This document shows, piece by piece, positions 17,823 to 27,225 of a DNA stretch of 64,000 bases. The stretch is from Myxococcus stipitatus (GTDB lineage Bacteria > Myxococcota > Myxococcia > Myxococcales > Myxococcaceae). Positions within the stretch are counted from its first letter, which is position 1; every line of letters begins with the position of its first letter. Where the stretch lies: positions 496,001-560,000 of the forward strand of contig NZ_JAKCFI010000004.1 in the NCBI RefSeq assembly GCF_021412625.1. The letters are read 5' to 3'. The notes below the pieces were generated by a model, which saw nothing but the letters and a program-made list of their open reading frames with translations, did not search any database and was not told the origin of the DNA. Position numbers and translations under genes: made by a program.

Positions 17823-17860
17823 CGAAATCTCGGTGGCTTGGTCACTGCAATTTCGGTGGA
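17823..17860 (+). promoter_or_regulatory. Shared motif before the activator gene
   Basis: CGAAATCTCGGTG (17823-17835), a 7-base spacer, then CACTGCAATTTCGGTGGA (17843-17860) repeat the two blocks found upstream of ahpC with no mismatch. Only the spacer differs in length and content. The second block is an imperfect palindrome (12 of 16 positions, CACTGCAATTTCGGTG). It ends 19 bp before the ATG, so a bound protein would cover the promoter. This suggests autoregulation of the activator gene. Confidence 0.7.
17834..17849 (+). promoter_or_regulatory. Possible sigma-54 promoter of the activator gene
   Basis: TGGCTTGGTCACTGCA keeps the invariant GG and GC at the correct spacing (first G at 17835, G of GC at 17847) and matches TGGC and TGCA of the consensus, but its inner bases are poor. 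It lies inside the shared motif, so part of the match could be chance. A TATTAT at 17865-17870 is an alternative sigma-70 -10 element, which would give an almost leaderless mRNA. Confidence 0.4.
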
Positions 17861-17879
17861 ACGCTATTATTCGTGGGGC

Positions 17880-19478
17880 ATGTCGGATGAATTGTCAGGC
17901 CCTTCCGAGGGGACGAAGGATGCTCGGGACCTGGTCGAGCTGGCCGCCACGGAAGACTCCGTGGAGGAGCTGCTGCGCCGGGGGCTCGACTGGTTGACGC
18001 GGGTGGTGCGCTTCGACCTGGCGACGTTGTTCCTGCTGCGGGACGGAAAGCTCGTGTCGGTGGCGGCGCGGGGCCCGCTGGCGAACGCCAAGGTGCGTCA
18101 CCACGCGCTGCCCCTGTCGGAGTTCCCGTCGCTGCGTCAGGCGCTGGAGACGCGGCGCGCGCGGGCCTTCACGGAGGAGGACCACTCGCACGGAGATGGG
18201 GACCCGTTCGACGGCGTGCTCGACCTGCCGCCCGGCCACGCGTGCATGGTGGTGCCGCTGTGCGCGGGGGAGCGCTCCTATGGCGTGCTGACGCTGGACC
18301 GCGCGGAGTGCGAGACCTACCCGCAGCCGGTGGTGGACCTGGTGGAGGTGTACGGGCAGATGCTGGCCACGGCGCTCCAGGCCGCCGAGCAGCGCGCGAC
18401 CTTCGAGCGGCTGCACCGCCAGGACCACGAGCACGCGAAGCTGCTGGAGTCGCAGCTCGGCGGTGACTCGGAGGGCGTCCTCTCGGCGTCGGCGAGCCCG
18501 GTGATGCGGGACCTCGCGCGGCGCGCGAAGCAGGTGGCGGAGACGGACACGCCGGTGCTCATCACCGGCGAGACTGGCACGGGCAAGGAGCGGCTGGCGC
18601 GCGCCATCCACCGCTGGAGCGCGCGCTCCGACCAGCCCTTCGTCACGCTCAACTGCGCGGCGATTCCGGCGGGCCTGCTGGAGAGCGAGCTGTTCGGCCA
18701 TGTGAAGGGCGCCTTCACCGGCGCGACGAAGGACCGCGCGGGCCGCTTCCAGATGGCCCACGGCGGCACGCTGCTGCTCGACGAGGTGGGGGAGCTGCCC
18801 GTCGAGCTCCAGGCGAAGCTCCTGCGCGCGCTCCAGGAGAAGGCCTTCGAGCCGGTGGGCAGCGACCGCACGGTGCGCTCGGACGTGCGCATCCTCGCGG
18901 CCACGCACGTCGACCTGGAGAAGGCCATCGCGGAGAAGCGGTTCCGCGAGGACCTCTACTACCGGCTGAGCGTCTTCCCGCTGAGGCTGCCGCCCCTGCG
19001 CGAGCGGCGCGAGGACCTGTCGCAGTTGTGCGCGTTCCTCCTGGCGGAGCTGGCCCAGCGCACCGGGCGGCGCGGCATGAAGGTGACGCCCGCCGGGCTG
19101 GCGCGGCTGGAGGGGTATGACTGGCCAGGCAACCTGCGTGAGCTGGCGAACGCCCTGGAGCGCGCCACCATCCTGACCCCCGGGCCCGAACTGGGGCCGG
19201 CCGCGTTCGACCTGCCGACGCGGGGCGCGGCCGTGGCCACGGCGACCACCGAACTGCCCGCGCTGCCGCCCGACGCCGCGTCGAAGGCCGGCGCGGTGCT
19301 GACGCTGGCGGCCGTGCAGCGCGAGCACATCCTGCGCGTGCTGTCGCTCACCCGTGGCCGCGTCTACGGCCCGGGCGGCGCCGCGGCGCTGCTGGGGCTC
19401 AAGCCCTCCACGCTCCAGAGTCGCATGAAGAAGCTGGGCATCGCCCGCCAGGAGCAGTTCGTCGTCGACGAGGTCTGA
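17880..19478 (+). CDS. Sigma-54-dependent activator, GAF-AAA-HTH
   Basis: A 532-residue enhancer-binding protein. Residues 20-170 form a GAF sensor domain with three cysteines (122, 128 and 144). The AAA+ domain has Walker A GETGTGKE (230-237), the sigma-54 contact loop GAFTGA (277-282), Walker B GGTLLLDEVGEL and the arginine fingers. The C-terminal Fis-type helix-turn-helix is GGAAALLGLKPSTLQSRMKKLGI. This architecture matches NorR-like regulators, which release ATPase activity when the GAF domain senses a signal. The start MSDELSG is chosen because further upstream codons lie within the regulatory motif. Likely targets are ahpC-ahpD and its own gene, through the shared motif. Confidence 0.92.
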   Translation: MSDELSGPSEGTKDARDLVELAATEDSVEELLRRGLDWLTRVVRFDLATLFLLRDGKLVSVAARGPLANAKVRHHALPLSEFPSLRQALETRRARAFTEEDHSHGDGDPFDGVLDLPPGHACMVVPLCAGERSYGVLTLDRAECETYPQPVVDLVEVYGQMLATALQAAEQRATFERLHRQDHEHAKLLESQLGGDSEGVLSASASPVMRDLARRAKQVAETDTPVLITGETGTGKERLARAIHRWSARSDQPFVTLNCAAIPAGLLESELFGHVKGAFTGATKDRAGRFQMAHGGTLLLDEVGELPVELQAKLLRALQEKAFEPVGSDRTVRSDVRILAATHVDLEKAIAEKRFREDLYYRLSVFPLRLPPLRERREDLSQLCAFLLAELAQRTGRRGMKVTPAGLARLEGYDWPGNLRELANALERATILTPGPELGPAAFDLPTRGAAVATATTELPALPPDAASKAGAVLTLAAVQREHILRVLSLTRGRVYGPGGAAALLGLKPSTLQSRMKKLGIARQEQFVVDEV

Positions 19479-19743
19479 GGGACCGGCCGCTGGCGACTGG
19501 CCGGCCTCCGGGACGGGTGGGGCGTGGGCGCGCCCCGTCCTGGCCTGAACGGCGACGAACGTCCCTCCCGGGCGAGGCGCGTGACGCCTCCTCGGTGGCG
19601 TGCTCCCACGTTGCCCGCCGCCCGGGCATCCCCAACATCACCGAGGTGGCCACGTCCCGGGGCAGGGGAGTGGCCGGGAGCGAAGCTGCCTCGCGGCTCG
19701 CGGCCGCGCCTGCCCGGGGCGCACGACGCGGGGAGGTGTGGGG

Positions 19744-21138
19744 ATGGCGGGCGCGCGGGTCCTGCCGCTCGGGGGAAGGCGGCCCGGGAGTCCTGGGCGG
19801 GCGAGGGCTCACGAGCATCAGCCTGTCTGGCGGTGGGTGCGTCATCGGCTGTGGATTCCCCCTGTCGTGGCGGCGCTCCTGGGGGCCTGCCTGGGCGTTC
19901 TCCTCGTGAGTCCGCCTCCCGCCGCGGCGGGGCTGTTGAGCGGGGTGGCCTGGAGGGCCACGGCCAGCGAGGCGCGCAGCATGCTCTCGGCGGCGCTGGG
20001 CATCGTGCTGACCTCGCTGAGCATCGTCCTGTCCCTGTCCATGCTGGTGATACAGAACGCCGCGGGGCAGTACTCGCCGCGCCTGCTCCGCCTGTATCTG
20101 CACAGCGCGGGCATCCGGGTGGTCATCCCCGTGTTCGTCGCCACGAGCGTCTTCTGCCTCGCGGCGGCGCAGGGGTTCGGCTTCGTTCCGGAGGCCGAGC
20201 GTGTGCCTCGCCCCGCGCTCGGGCTGGCCATGCTGCTGCTCGTCGTCTGCGAAGGGGCCCTCGTCTTCCAGGTGCTCCAGACGCTGCAGCTCATGCGCGT
20301 CGAGCACCTGGTCAGACGGGTACGCCTGGACACGCTCGCGACGGCGCGGGCGCTCGAACGCTCCCGGTCGGCGGACACGGTGGCGCCGGTTCCGGTTCGC
20401 GCCCGCGAGGACCGGGGCCGCACGCTCCGTGCTCCCCGAAGTGGCTTCATCGCGGCGGTCGATGCGCGAGCCCTCCTGGAGGTCGCGACCGAGGAGCGCC
20501 TCGTCGTCCACCTGGAGCGGGCCGTCGGCGAACCCGTCGTGCATGGCGAGGACGTGGGGTGGGTCGAGGAGGAGGGCCCTTCCTCACGGCGCGAGCCCGT
20601 CGCGGCGCGTGTGTTCTCGACCATCCGCCTGGACCGTTGGCGGGACGAGGACCGGGACGTCGCCCTGGGGGTGCGTCAGCTGGTGGACATGGCCATCAAG
20701 GCGCTGTCGCCTGGAATCAACGACCCGTACACGGCGGTGGAGGCGGTGGACCAGTTGACGTTCCTGCTCTGCGAGCTGAGCACGATGCGGCTGGGACCTC
20801 GCGTCCTGTCCGACGCCGCCGGGTGCCCGCGGGTGTTCCTGCGTGGCGCCACCCTTCGCGACTACCTCGACCTGGCCACGGACCAGATCCTCCGCTTCGG
20901 CGTCGCCGAGCCCGCCGTGGTGCTCCGCCTCCTGCGTCTGGTCGCGGCCGTGGGCCACCGCGCGAAGGACGCGGACGACCGGGACGCGGCGCGGAGCTTG
21001 CTGGACTCCATCCTGGCCACGTCGGAGCGGGCGCAACCCGACGCTCCCTGGCATTCCCTGCTCCGGGAGCACGCGGCGGACCTGGAGCGGGCGCTCGGGG
21101 GTGGGCCGTGGCCGCCGCTGCCGAGCATCGGTTTCTGA
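19744..21138 (+). CDS. DUF2254-family membrane protein
   Basis: A 464-residue protein starting at an ATG with GGAGG closely upstream. It has four N-terminal hydrophobic segments (WIPPVVAALLGACLGVLL, LGIVLTSLSIVLSLSML, VVIPVFVATSVFCLAAA and ALGLAMLLLVVCEGALVF) followed by a cytosolic part. The signature ALSPGINDPYTAVEAVDQL is characteristic of DUF2254. The function of the family is unknown. It is followed 100 bp later by an MgtC-like gene. The preceding 265 bp hold a short hairpin (CCGGCC 19483-19488 with GGCCGG 19499-19504) just after the activator stop and no gene I can support. Confidence 0.88.
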   Translation: MAGARVLPLGGRRPGSPGRARAHEHQPVWRWVRHRLWIPPVVAALLGACLGVLLVSPPPAAAGLLSGVAWRATASEARSMLSAALGIVLTSLSIVLSLSMLVIQNAAGQYSPRLLRLYLHSAGIRVVIPVFVATSVFCLAAAQGFGFVPEAERVPRPALGLAMLLLVVCEGALVFQVLQTLQLMRVEHLVRRVRLDTLATARALERSRSADTVAPVPVRAREDRGRTLRAPRSGFIAAVDARALLEVATEERLVVHLERAVGEPVVHGEDVGWVEEEGPSSRREPVAARVFSTIRLDRWRDEDRDVALGVRQLVDMAIKALSPGINDPYTAVEAVDQLTFLLCELSTMRLGPRVLSDAAGCPRVFLRGATLRDYLDLATDQILRFGVAEPAVVLRLLRLVAAVGHRAKDADDRDAARSLLDSILATSERAQPDAPWHSLLREHAADLERALGGGPWPPLPSIGF

Positions 21139-21238
21139 ACCCCGGGATGCCGGCCCCGCCGAGCGTCGGGGCGCGCGTTGCGAGTCCCCCGGGGGACGAC
21201 CAGCTTGGTGGGCGTGGGCGCGCTCCGGGAGCCAGGCG

Positions 21239-21715
21239 ATGGCGGCTGAGCTGGGGAGTGGGGAGCTGCTCGTCCGGCTGCTCGTGGCGGGCGGGGCGGG
21301 CATCGTCCTGGGCTTGCCGTATCGCAAGCGGCCGGGTGGTGTCCGGACCCACTACCTGGTGACGTTGGGGGCCGCGCTCTTCTGCACCTCCGGCGCGAAC
21401 CTGGTGGGAGCCCCCGCGGAGACGCTGCGCATCATCCAGGGCGTGGCGTCCGGCATCGGCTTCGTCGGCGCGGCGAGCGTCCTCAAGAAGGGGAGCGCCA
21501 TCTTCGGCATCACGACGGCCGCGTCCATCTGGATTGCCGCGGCGGTGGGGTGCGAGGCCGCGCTGGGCAGGCCGCTGCTGGCCGCGCTGGTGGCGCCCGC
21601 CATCGCCATCACGAGCTGGCTCGTGGGCCTGCTGGAGCGCCGCGTCTTCCACCGCAGACGCATCATGCGCGAGCTGCGGGACCTGGAGCGGATGGAGGAA
21701 CGGCGCCCTCGCTGA
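21239..21715 (+). CDS. MgtC/SapB-family membrane protein
   Basis: A 158-residue protein with four hydrophobic segments. The conserved opening LVRLLVAGGAGIVLGLPYRKRPGGVRTHYLVTLGAALF and the later GIGFVGAASVLKKG and GITTAASIWIAAAVG segments are typical of MgtC/SapB. It lacks the cytosolic C-terminal ACT-like domain of Salmonella MgtC and so belongs to the short form, ending in a charged tail (RRRIMRELRDLERMEERRPR). Members affect magnesium or phosphate stress and membrane ATP synthase, but the short forms are poorly known. Convergent with the outer-membrane barrel gene, 16 bp away. Confidence 0.85.
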   Translation: MAAELGSGELLVRLLVAGGAGIVLGLPYRKRPGGVRTHYLVTLGAALFCTSGANLVGAPAETLRIIQGVASGIGFVGAASVLKKGSAIFGITTAASIWIAAAVGCEAALGRPLLAALVAPAIAITSWLVGLLERRVFHRRRIMRELRDLERMEERRPR

Positions 21716-21731
21716 AGGGCGTGCCCCGTGG

Positions 21732-22796
21732 CTACCAGATGTACCGGAGGATGAACTGGCCGTAGCTGAGCGTGGGCTCGCCCGACTCGAGCGTCTGTCC
21801 CTCGGGGCCCAGGCCACGGTGGGGCAGCGCGTTCAGGGTCGTCACGGCGCCCAGGCCCGTCTGGAAGTTGGGGCGGCCCGAGTAATAGACGCCGAGCGCG
21901 AGGGTGCTCGAGGCCGGGGTCTGGTCCGGCAGGTCCACCTCCGTCTCCCTGCCCGTGGAGAACAGGTACTCGCCCATCAGGGCCACGGGAACCCCGTGGT
22001 GCGCGAAGTCCACGGTGAACGCGGCGGCCAGGTTGACGCGCACGGCATGGGACTTCTGCGTGATGTGACCGTTCGCCAACGCGTCGAAGGGCTTGCGCTC
22101 CTTCCACGCGTAGCCGGCCCTGGCCGAGGCCTGGATGGAGAAGGTGCGGCCCAGGGCCTGCGCCAGATAGCCGCCGCCGTTCAGCGTGATTTCGGACGTG
22201 GGGATGTTGATGTACTCACCGAGGTTGCCGAACACCACGTCCTCGAGCGTCGCCCCCGGGGTGTTCACGATGCCCCCGACGAGCGGGAGGACGAGGATGT
22301 CGCGGCCCTTCTCGTAGCCGAAGTTGGCGCGGACCGACACCTGCGTGCCGCTGTGCTCGTTGCGCCACACGCGCAAGACGGGGCCCACCTCGCCCAGCAG
22401 GTCCACGGACGCGCCCTCCACGACCAATGAGCGGGTGTTGGCGCCGGTCACGATGGTGGCGCGCGCGAAGGCCTCGAGACCGAGCCAGGGCGTGAGGCCG
22501 AGCCCCAGGTCCAGCGTCTGCTGCACGCCCGTGAGCAGCACGTCGACCGTCCCGAACCTGCCGACGGGCAGGTCCGGCACGTCGGAGCGGGCGAGCCCCT
22601 CGCGCAAGCCAGCGTGGGTCGTGACGAACGCGCTGGACTGCAGGATGGGGTACAGGAAGGTGTGCCCCCGCAGTTGCCGACCCGTGTCGTCGTGGCACTC
22701 CACGGTGGGCTTCTCCGCGTGCGCGGCTCCGGAACTCTGTGGCTCGGGCGCCGTGAGACCCAGCGCGGCGAGCAATCCCAACGTCATGAAGGACAT
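21732..22796 (-). CDS. Predicted outer-membrane beta-barrel protein
   Basis: A 354-residue protein with an N-terminal signal peptide (MSFMTLGLLAALGLTA) and alternating hydrophobic strands through the body. It ends in SYGQFILRYIW, an aromatic-terminated last strand as recognised by the BAM machinery. The N-terminal 40 residues after the signal contain a single Cys (VECHDD). The product is presumably an outer-membrane protein, and transport or adhesion roles cannot be told apart. It shares no operon: the left neighbour is convergent, and the upstream sulfatase gene on the same strand ends 240 bp away with no gene in between. Confidence 0.8.
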   Translation of the reverse strand: MSFMTLGLLAALGLTAPEPQSSGAAHAEKPTVECHDDTGRQLRGHTFLYPILQSSAFVTTHAGLREGLARSDVPDLPVGRFGTVDVLLTGVQQTLDLGLGLTPWLGLEAFARATIVTGANTRSLVVEGASVDLLGEVGPVLRVWRNEHSGTQVSVRANFGYEKGRDILVLPLVGGIVNTPGATLEDVVFGNLGEYINIPTSEITLNGGGYLAQALGRTFSIQASARAGYAWKERKPFDALANGHITQKSHAVRVNLAAAFTVDFAHHGVPVALMGEYLFSTGRETEVDLPDQTPASSTLALGVYYSGRPNFQTGLGAVTTLNALPHRGLGPEGQTLESGEPTLSYGQFILRYIW

Positions 22797-23036
22797 GGAC
22801 GTCGAAGCTGCGGAGCCGCCAGTCCCCGGGGTATTGCCCGCGGGCTGTTGTCACCTGCCTACCGCTGAACGCGAGCGCTCCAGCCCGCGCCGCGCTCGTG
22901 GCCGTCGAGGGACCCCGGGGCCCGGTCACTCCCTCGCCGTCGCCGGGACGCGCCGCGCGGCGGGGGCCGGAGCGGGAGTCCCCCGTCCTCCCCGGACCCC
23001 GCCGTCCCCCGGATCATCCGCGACGCGGGCTCCGCG

Positions 23037-24707
23037 TCACGCGTGACTCTGCTGGAGGCGGTGGAGGGCCTTCTCCACCTCGTTCGCGAGCGCCATCACC
23101 TGCTCGCCGACCTCCGACTTCCCCTCTTCCTGGGTCTTGCGCATCTTCTCCTTCACCTGCTCCTTGATGGGGCCGATGCTGAGGCTGCCGGGGGCCTGGC
23201 TCGGGACGTAGTCCAGGAGGCTCTGGGCGAAGCGCTTCACCAGCCCCTGGGCCGGGACGAAGAGGAACATCCGCTGTCCGTACCAGCTCGTGTAGAGCCC
23301 GGAGTAGAGCCCCTCCTCGAAGGGGTCCGAGCGCAGGTTGATGAGGTAGGGCCACGCCGGATTGAAGCGCTTGCCGCTGAACCACATGTCCGGCCCGTGG
23401 CCGTCCTGGTAGCTGAAGATGACCTTCCAGTCGTCGTAGCGGACCGCCGCGATGTTGCCGCTGTCGAGCACGTAGATGAACTCGTGTCGCCGGCCCGGCT
23501 CCTTGCCGGACAGCAGCCCGCGCTGGTCGTAGCCATCCAGGTGGACGCGGAACTTCTTGTGGCCCACGGCGTGGCCCTGCTTGCACCGCTCCACCAGGTC
23601 CTCGGGGCCGCCCGCCGCGGCGACGAAGGTGGGCATCCAATCCTCGTGGGCGAAGATGTCGTTGATGACGGTGCCGGGCTCGATGACCCCCGGCCACCGG
23701 ACGACGCAGGGCACCCGGACGCCACCCTCCCAGGTCGAGCCCTTCTCGCCGCGGAAGGGCGCGTTGCCGCCGTCGGGCCAGCCCATCTTCTCCACGCCGT
23801 TGTCGGTGGAGAACACGACGAGGGTGTTGTCCGCGATGCCCAGCTCGTCCAGCTTCTTCAGGAGCACGCCGACGTGGTCGTCCAGCTCCGTCATGGCGTC
23901 CGCGTAGAGGCCCTTCCCCGTCTTGTTGCGATACTTCTCCTGCAAGTATGTCCAGACGTGGGTGCGCGTGGTGTTGTGCCAGATGAAGAAGGGCTTGTCC
24001 TCCTTCACCGCCTTCTCCATGAAGGCCAGCGACGACGCGAGGAACTCCTCGTCCACCGTCTCCATGCGCTTGGTGGTGAGCGGCCCGGTGTCCTCGATGC
24101 GCTGACGGCCCACGCGCCCCCAGCGGCGGTCCTCGGTCGGGTCGTCACGGTCCGTGGCCCAGCAGTGGAGCACGCCGCGCGGGCCGAAGCGCTCCTTGAA
24201 CGCCGGGTCCTTCGGGTAGTCGGGGCACTCGGGCTCGTTCTCCGCGTTGAGGTGGTAGAGGTTGCCGTGGAATTCGTCGAAGCCGTGCACCGTGGGCAGG
24301 TAGCGGTTCGAGTCGCCCAGGTGGTTCTTGCCGAACTGACCGCAGACGTAGCCCATTGGCTTGAGCATCTCCGCGATGGTGGGGTCGGAGTCCTGGAGGC
24401 CGTAGTCCGCGCCCGGCATGCCGATGGTGGTCAGGCCCGTGCGCAGCGGGTTCATGCCGGTGATGAACGCCGCCCGGCCGGCCGTGCAGCTCTGCTGGCC
24501 ATAGCAGTCCGTCATGAGCGCGCCCTCGCGGGCGATGCGGTCGATGTTGGGCGTGCGGTAGCCCATCATGCCCTGGTTGTACGCGCTGACGTTCCACAGG
24601 CCGATGTCGTCTCCCCAGATGACGAGGATGTTCGGCTTCCTCCCGGTCTGCTTGCCGTCATGCCCGTTGCCGTTGCCCTTGCTCCGGGTCTTGCCGTTGC
24701 TCGCCAT
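23037..24707 (-). CDS. Sulfatase (arylsulfatase-type, formylglycine enzyme)
   Basis: A 556-residue alkaline-phosphatase-superfamily hydrolase of sulfate esters. The metal-binding start is NILVIWGDDIG (Asp33 and Asp34). The catalytic Cys74 lies in QQSCTAGRAAFITG, the C-x-A-G-R variant of the sulfatase signature that needs conversion to formylglycine. Further ligands appear in GKNHLGD and FSTDNGVEKMGWPD. The chosen start MASNGKTRSKG has AGGGAG upstream. It lacks a signal peptide, and its first 24 residues are basic and Gly/Asn-rich, so cytosolic location is implied, which is unusual for a sulfatase. No formylglycine-generating enzyme gene is adjacent. The last 60 residues form a charged helix. 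Confidence 0.92.
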   Translation of the reverse strand: MASNGKTRSKGNGNGHDGKQTGRKPNILVIWGDDIGLWNVSAYNQGMMGYRTPNIDRIAREGALMTDCYGQQSCTAGRAAFITGMNPLRTGLTTIGMPGADYGLQDSDPTIAEMLKPMGYVCGQFGKNHLGDSNRYLPTVHGFDEFHGNLYHLNAENEPECPDYPKDPAFKERFGPRGVLHCWATDRDDPTEDRRWGRVGRQRIEDTGPLTTKRMETVDEEFLASSLAFMEKAVKEDKPFFIWHNTTRTHVWTYLQEKYRNKTGKGLYADAMTELDDHVGVLLKKLDELGIADNTLVVFSTDNGVEKMGWPDGGNAPFRGEKGSTWEGGVRVPCVVRWPGVIEPGTVINDIFAHEDWMPTFVAAAGGPEDLVERCKQGHAVGHKKFRVHLDGYDQRGLLSGKEPGRRHEFIYVLDSGNIAAVRYDDWKVIFSYQDGHGPDMWFSGKRFNPAWPYLINLRSDPFEEGLYSGLYTSWYGQRMFLFVPAQGLVKRFAQSLLDYVPSQAPGSLSIGPIKEQVKEKMRKTQEEGKSEVGEQVMALANEVEKALHRLQQSHA

Positions 24708-24997
24708 GCGTGCGCTCCCTCGAACCTGGGGTGATGGGTTCCGTTCGACGGAAACGGTGGGAAGCGCGGGCGGGCGTGGCGAGCCGTCCGGGAGGGGGGG
24801 GCGGGGGCCCGGCCGGGCGTCTTTCCCCGGGCTCGGAGGGAGTGTCGACGATTGCTCGCGGGGGCCGCGGGGCGGGCGCGGCTGACACGGGGACGGCTGG
24901 GGCCGGACCGGCGGGGACTGGGTGACTCCCGGGCCGGGGCGGGCGCAGAACACACTTGCCGCGCCCCGGAATGTTGGGCATGTGAGACGGCCACTCC

Positions 24998-26470
24998 ATG
25001 CCGCGCCTCCGCCCTTCGTGTCGCCACGCCCGGATTCCGGGGCTGGCCGTGCTGCTCCTCGCGTGGGGGCTCGTGGCGGTGCTCGGGTGTGGTCGGGGCG
25101 ACGCCCCTGCTTCGCGCGGCGACTGGAAGGGCCGGACGCTGCGTATCGGCACGGACGCCACCTATCCGCCCTTCGAGTCCGTCCAGGACGGCGAGCTGAT
25201 GGGCTTCGACATCGAGCTGGGCAGGCTCATCGGCGAGGAGCTGGGCGCGCGGGTCGAGTTCACGAACACGTCCTTCGACGGCGTGTTCCCCGCGCTGATG
25301 GCGGGGAAGTTCGACCTGGTGATGTCGGCCGTCACGGTGACGCCGGAGCGCCAGCAGCGCCTGGGCTTCTCCGCCCCGTACTACACGGCGGGCCAGCTGG
25401 TGGTGGCGCGCGAGGGCGACACCTCCGTCACCGGCCTCGAGAGCCTGCGAGGGAAGGTCGCGGGCATCCAGCTCAACACCAGCGCCACGCTGGTGCTGGA
25501 GAAGTTCCCCGACATCGAGGTGCGGCAGTACCCGAGCATCGACCTGGCGCTCCAGGACCTGCGCAACGGCAACCTGTCCGGCGTGGTGGGGGACGGGCCG
25601 ACGCTCCGCTATTTCCTCGCCCACGGCTTCCAGGGCCTGCGCGCGGTGGGGAACCTGCTGACGGAGGAGCACTACGGCATCGCGATGAGGCCGGACGACG
25701 GGGAGCTGCGCGCGGCGGTCGACGGCGCGCTCCAGCGGCTGCGCGCCAGTGGCCGGTTCGCGGCGCTGGAGGAGAAGTACTTCGGGGAGGCCGCGCGCAA
25801 GGCCCCCGTGGAGGCGCGGGACGGCGTGCCCTGGCCGCGCGTGGCGAAGCGACTGGCGCAAGGGCTCGCGCTGACGCTGGGGCTCACGCTGCTGTCGCTC
25901 CTGGCGGGGCTGCCGCTGGGGCTGGTGGTGGCCCTGGGCCGGCGGGTGCGGTTCAAGCCGCTGGCCTGGCTGTGCGCGGCGTACGTCGAGGGGCTGCGCG
26001 GCACGCCGCTGCTGGTGCAGATCATCTTCATCTACTACGCGCTGCCGCAGCTGTTGGGCGTGGACCTGGCGCCCATGCTGGCCGCGGTGCTGGCCCTGAC
26101 GCTCAACAGCGCGGCCTACGTGGCGGAGATCTTCCGCGCCGGCATCGGCTCCGTGGACCGGGGCCAGGAAGAGGCGGCGCGGGCGCTGGGCCTGAGCCAC
26201 GCGCAGGCGCTGCGCTACGTCATCCTGCCCCAGGCGGTGCGCAACGTGCTGCCGCCCCTGACGAACGAGGGCATCGCCCTGCTGAAGGACTCGTCACTGG
26301 TTTCCATCATTGGCATGGCCGAGCTGACGCGTGCCGGACAGGAGCTGGCGAGCCAGCTCGCCGCGCCGCTCGCCGTCTGGCCCATGGTGGCACTGTTCTA
26401 CCTGGTGGCCACGCTGCCGCTGACACGGCTGGCCTCGGCGCTGGAGAAGCGCCTCCATCGTCAGGCGTGA
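24998..26470 (+). CDS. Amino acid ABC transporter, fused binding protein and permease
   Basis: A 490-residue fusion. The N-terminus is a lipoprotein-type signal (LVAVLGC-GR). Residues 45-275 form an SBP_bac_3 solute-binding domain ([28 protein letters not shown]), and residues 290-485 a HisM/GlnP-type permease with five to six helices and the coupling loop [23 protein letters not shown]. The polar amino acid uptake family normally encodes these as separate proteins, and fusions are known in some bacteria. The binding domain would be tethered on the outer face of the inner membrane. It pairs with the ATPase gene that follows 8 bp later. Confidence 0.92.
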   Translation: MPRLRPSCRHARIPGLAVLLLAWGLVAVLGCGRGDAPASRGDWKGRTLRIGTDATYPPFESVQDGELMGFDIELGRLIGEELGARVEFTNTSFDGVFPALMAGKFDLVMSAVTVTPERQQRLGFSAPYYTAGQLVVAREGDTSVTGLESLRGKVAGIQLNTSATLVLEKFPDIEVRQYPSIDLALQDLRNGNLSGVVGDGPTLRYFLAHGFQGLRAVGNLLTEEHYGIAMRPDDGELRAAVDGALQRLRASGRFAALEEKYFGEAARKAPVEARDGVPWPRVAKRLAQGLALTLGLTLLSLLAGLPLGLVVALGRRVRFKPLAWLCAAYVEGLRGTPLLVQIIFIYYALPQLLGVDLAPMLAAVLALTLNSAAYVAEIFRAGIGSVDRGQEEAARALGLSHAQALRYVILPQAVRNVLPPLTNEGIALLKDSSLVSIIGMAELTRAGQELASQLAAPLAVWPMVALFYLVATLPLTRLASALEKRLHRQA

Positions 26471-26478
26471 GGGTCGAC

Positions 26479-27213
26479 ATGGCGCTCGTCGAGGTCCGCA
26501 ACCTGCACAAGCGCTTCGGGACGCTGGATGTCCTCCGAGGCGTGGACCTCACCGTGCAATCCGGTGAGGTGGTCGTCTTCGTGGGGCCGTCCGGCTGCGG
26601 CAAGTCCACGCTCCTGCGGTGCCTGTGCGGGCTGGAGGTGCCCTCCGAGGGCGAGGTGGTGGTGGGCGGGCAGCAGGTGCGCGAGGAGCCGAAGGCTCTC
26701 CAGGCGCTGCACCGGCGCGTGGGCATGGTGTTCCAGCGCTTCCACCTGTTCCCCCACCTGAGCGCGCTGGACAACGTGACGCTGGCGCCACGCAAGGTGC
26801 TGGGGCTGCCCGACGCGGAGGCGCGGGCGCTCGGCGAGCGCATGCTGGCCATGGTCCACCTGGGAGACCGCGCCCAGGCGTACCCGTCGCAGCTCTCCGG
26901 TGGCCAGCAGCAGCGGGTGGCCATCGCCCGCGCGCTGGCGATGAAGCCGGAGCTGATGCTCTTCGACGAGCCGACCAGCGCGCTGGACCCGGAGCTGGTG
27001 GGCGAGGTCCTGGAGGTCATGCGCGAGCTGGCGCGCGAGGGCATGACCATGTGCGTGGTGACGCACGAGATGGGCTTCGCCGCCGACGTCGCCCACCGCG
27101 TGCTGTTCATGGACGCGGGACGGGTGGTGGAGGAGGGCACGCCCCAGCAGGTGCTGCGCGAACCCCAGCAGCCGCGCACCCGCGAGTTCCTGGCGCGCCT
27201 GCTCCAGCGCTGA
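26479..27213 (+). CDS. Amino acid ABC transporter ATP-binding protein
   Basis: A 244-residue ABC ATPase of the GlnQ/HisP type. Walker A is GPSGCGKST, the Q-loop is [12 protein letters not shown], the signature LSGGQQQR, Walker [14 protein letters not shown] and the switch His in VTHEMGFA. The ATG at 26479 has GAGGG eight bases before it. A GTG at 26467 that overlaps the permease stop codon (GTGA) would add four residues and is also possible. It energises import by the fused binding protein/permease. Convergent with the CHAT-protein gene, 12 bp away. Confidence 0.94.
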   Translation: MALVEVRNLHKRFGTLDVLRGVDLTVQSGEVVVFVGPSGCGKSTLLRCLCGLEVPSEGEVVVGGQQVREEPKALQALHRRVGMVFQRFHLFPHLSALDNVTLAPRKVLGLPDAEARALGERMLAMVHLGDRAQAYPSQLSGGQQQRVAIARALAMKPELMLFDEPTSALDPELVGEVLEVMRELAREGMTMCVVTHEMGFAADVAHRVLFMDAGRVVEEGTPQQVLREPQQPRTREFLARLLQR

Positions 27214-27225
27214 GCCCCGCGCGCC

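Larger units (their letters stand above)
17563..17879. promoter_or_regulatory. Divergent region between kinase and sigma-54 activator
   Basis: About 317 bp hold promoters for the leftward LytS/LytR pair and the rightward activator. A perfect 7-bp inverted repeat (GCCGGGC 17705-17711 with GCCCGGC 17718-17724, 6-base loop) lies in the kinase leader. The shared ahpC-type motif and a sigma-54-like element occupy the last 60 bp before the activator ATG. Confidence 0.5.

Noticed and set aside
22797..23036. Possible small gene between the outer-membrane barrel and the sulfatase
   Set aside because: The frames here are Pro/Arg/Gly-rich, without ribosome site or similarity to any family. I see only non-coding DNA.
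24708..24997. Possible gene or strong structure in the G-rich stretch before the amino acid transporter
   Set aside because: Long G and C runs give chance open frames and weak inverted repeats, with no convincing promoter or gene.
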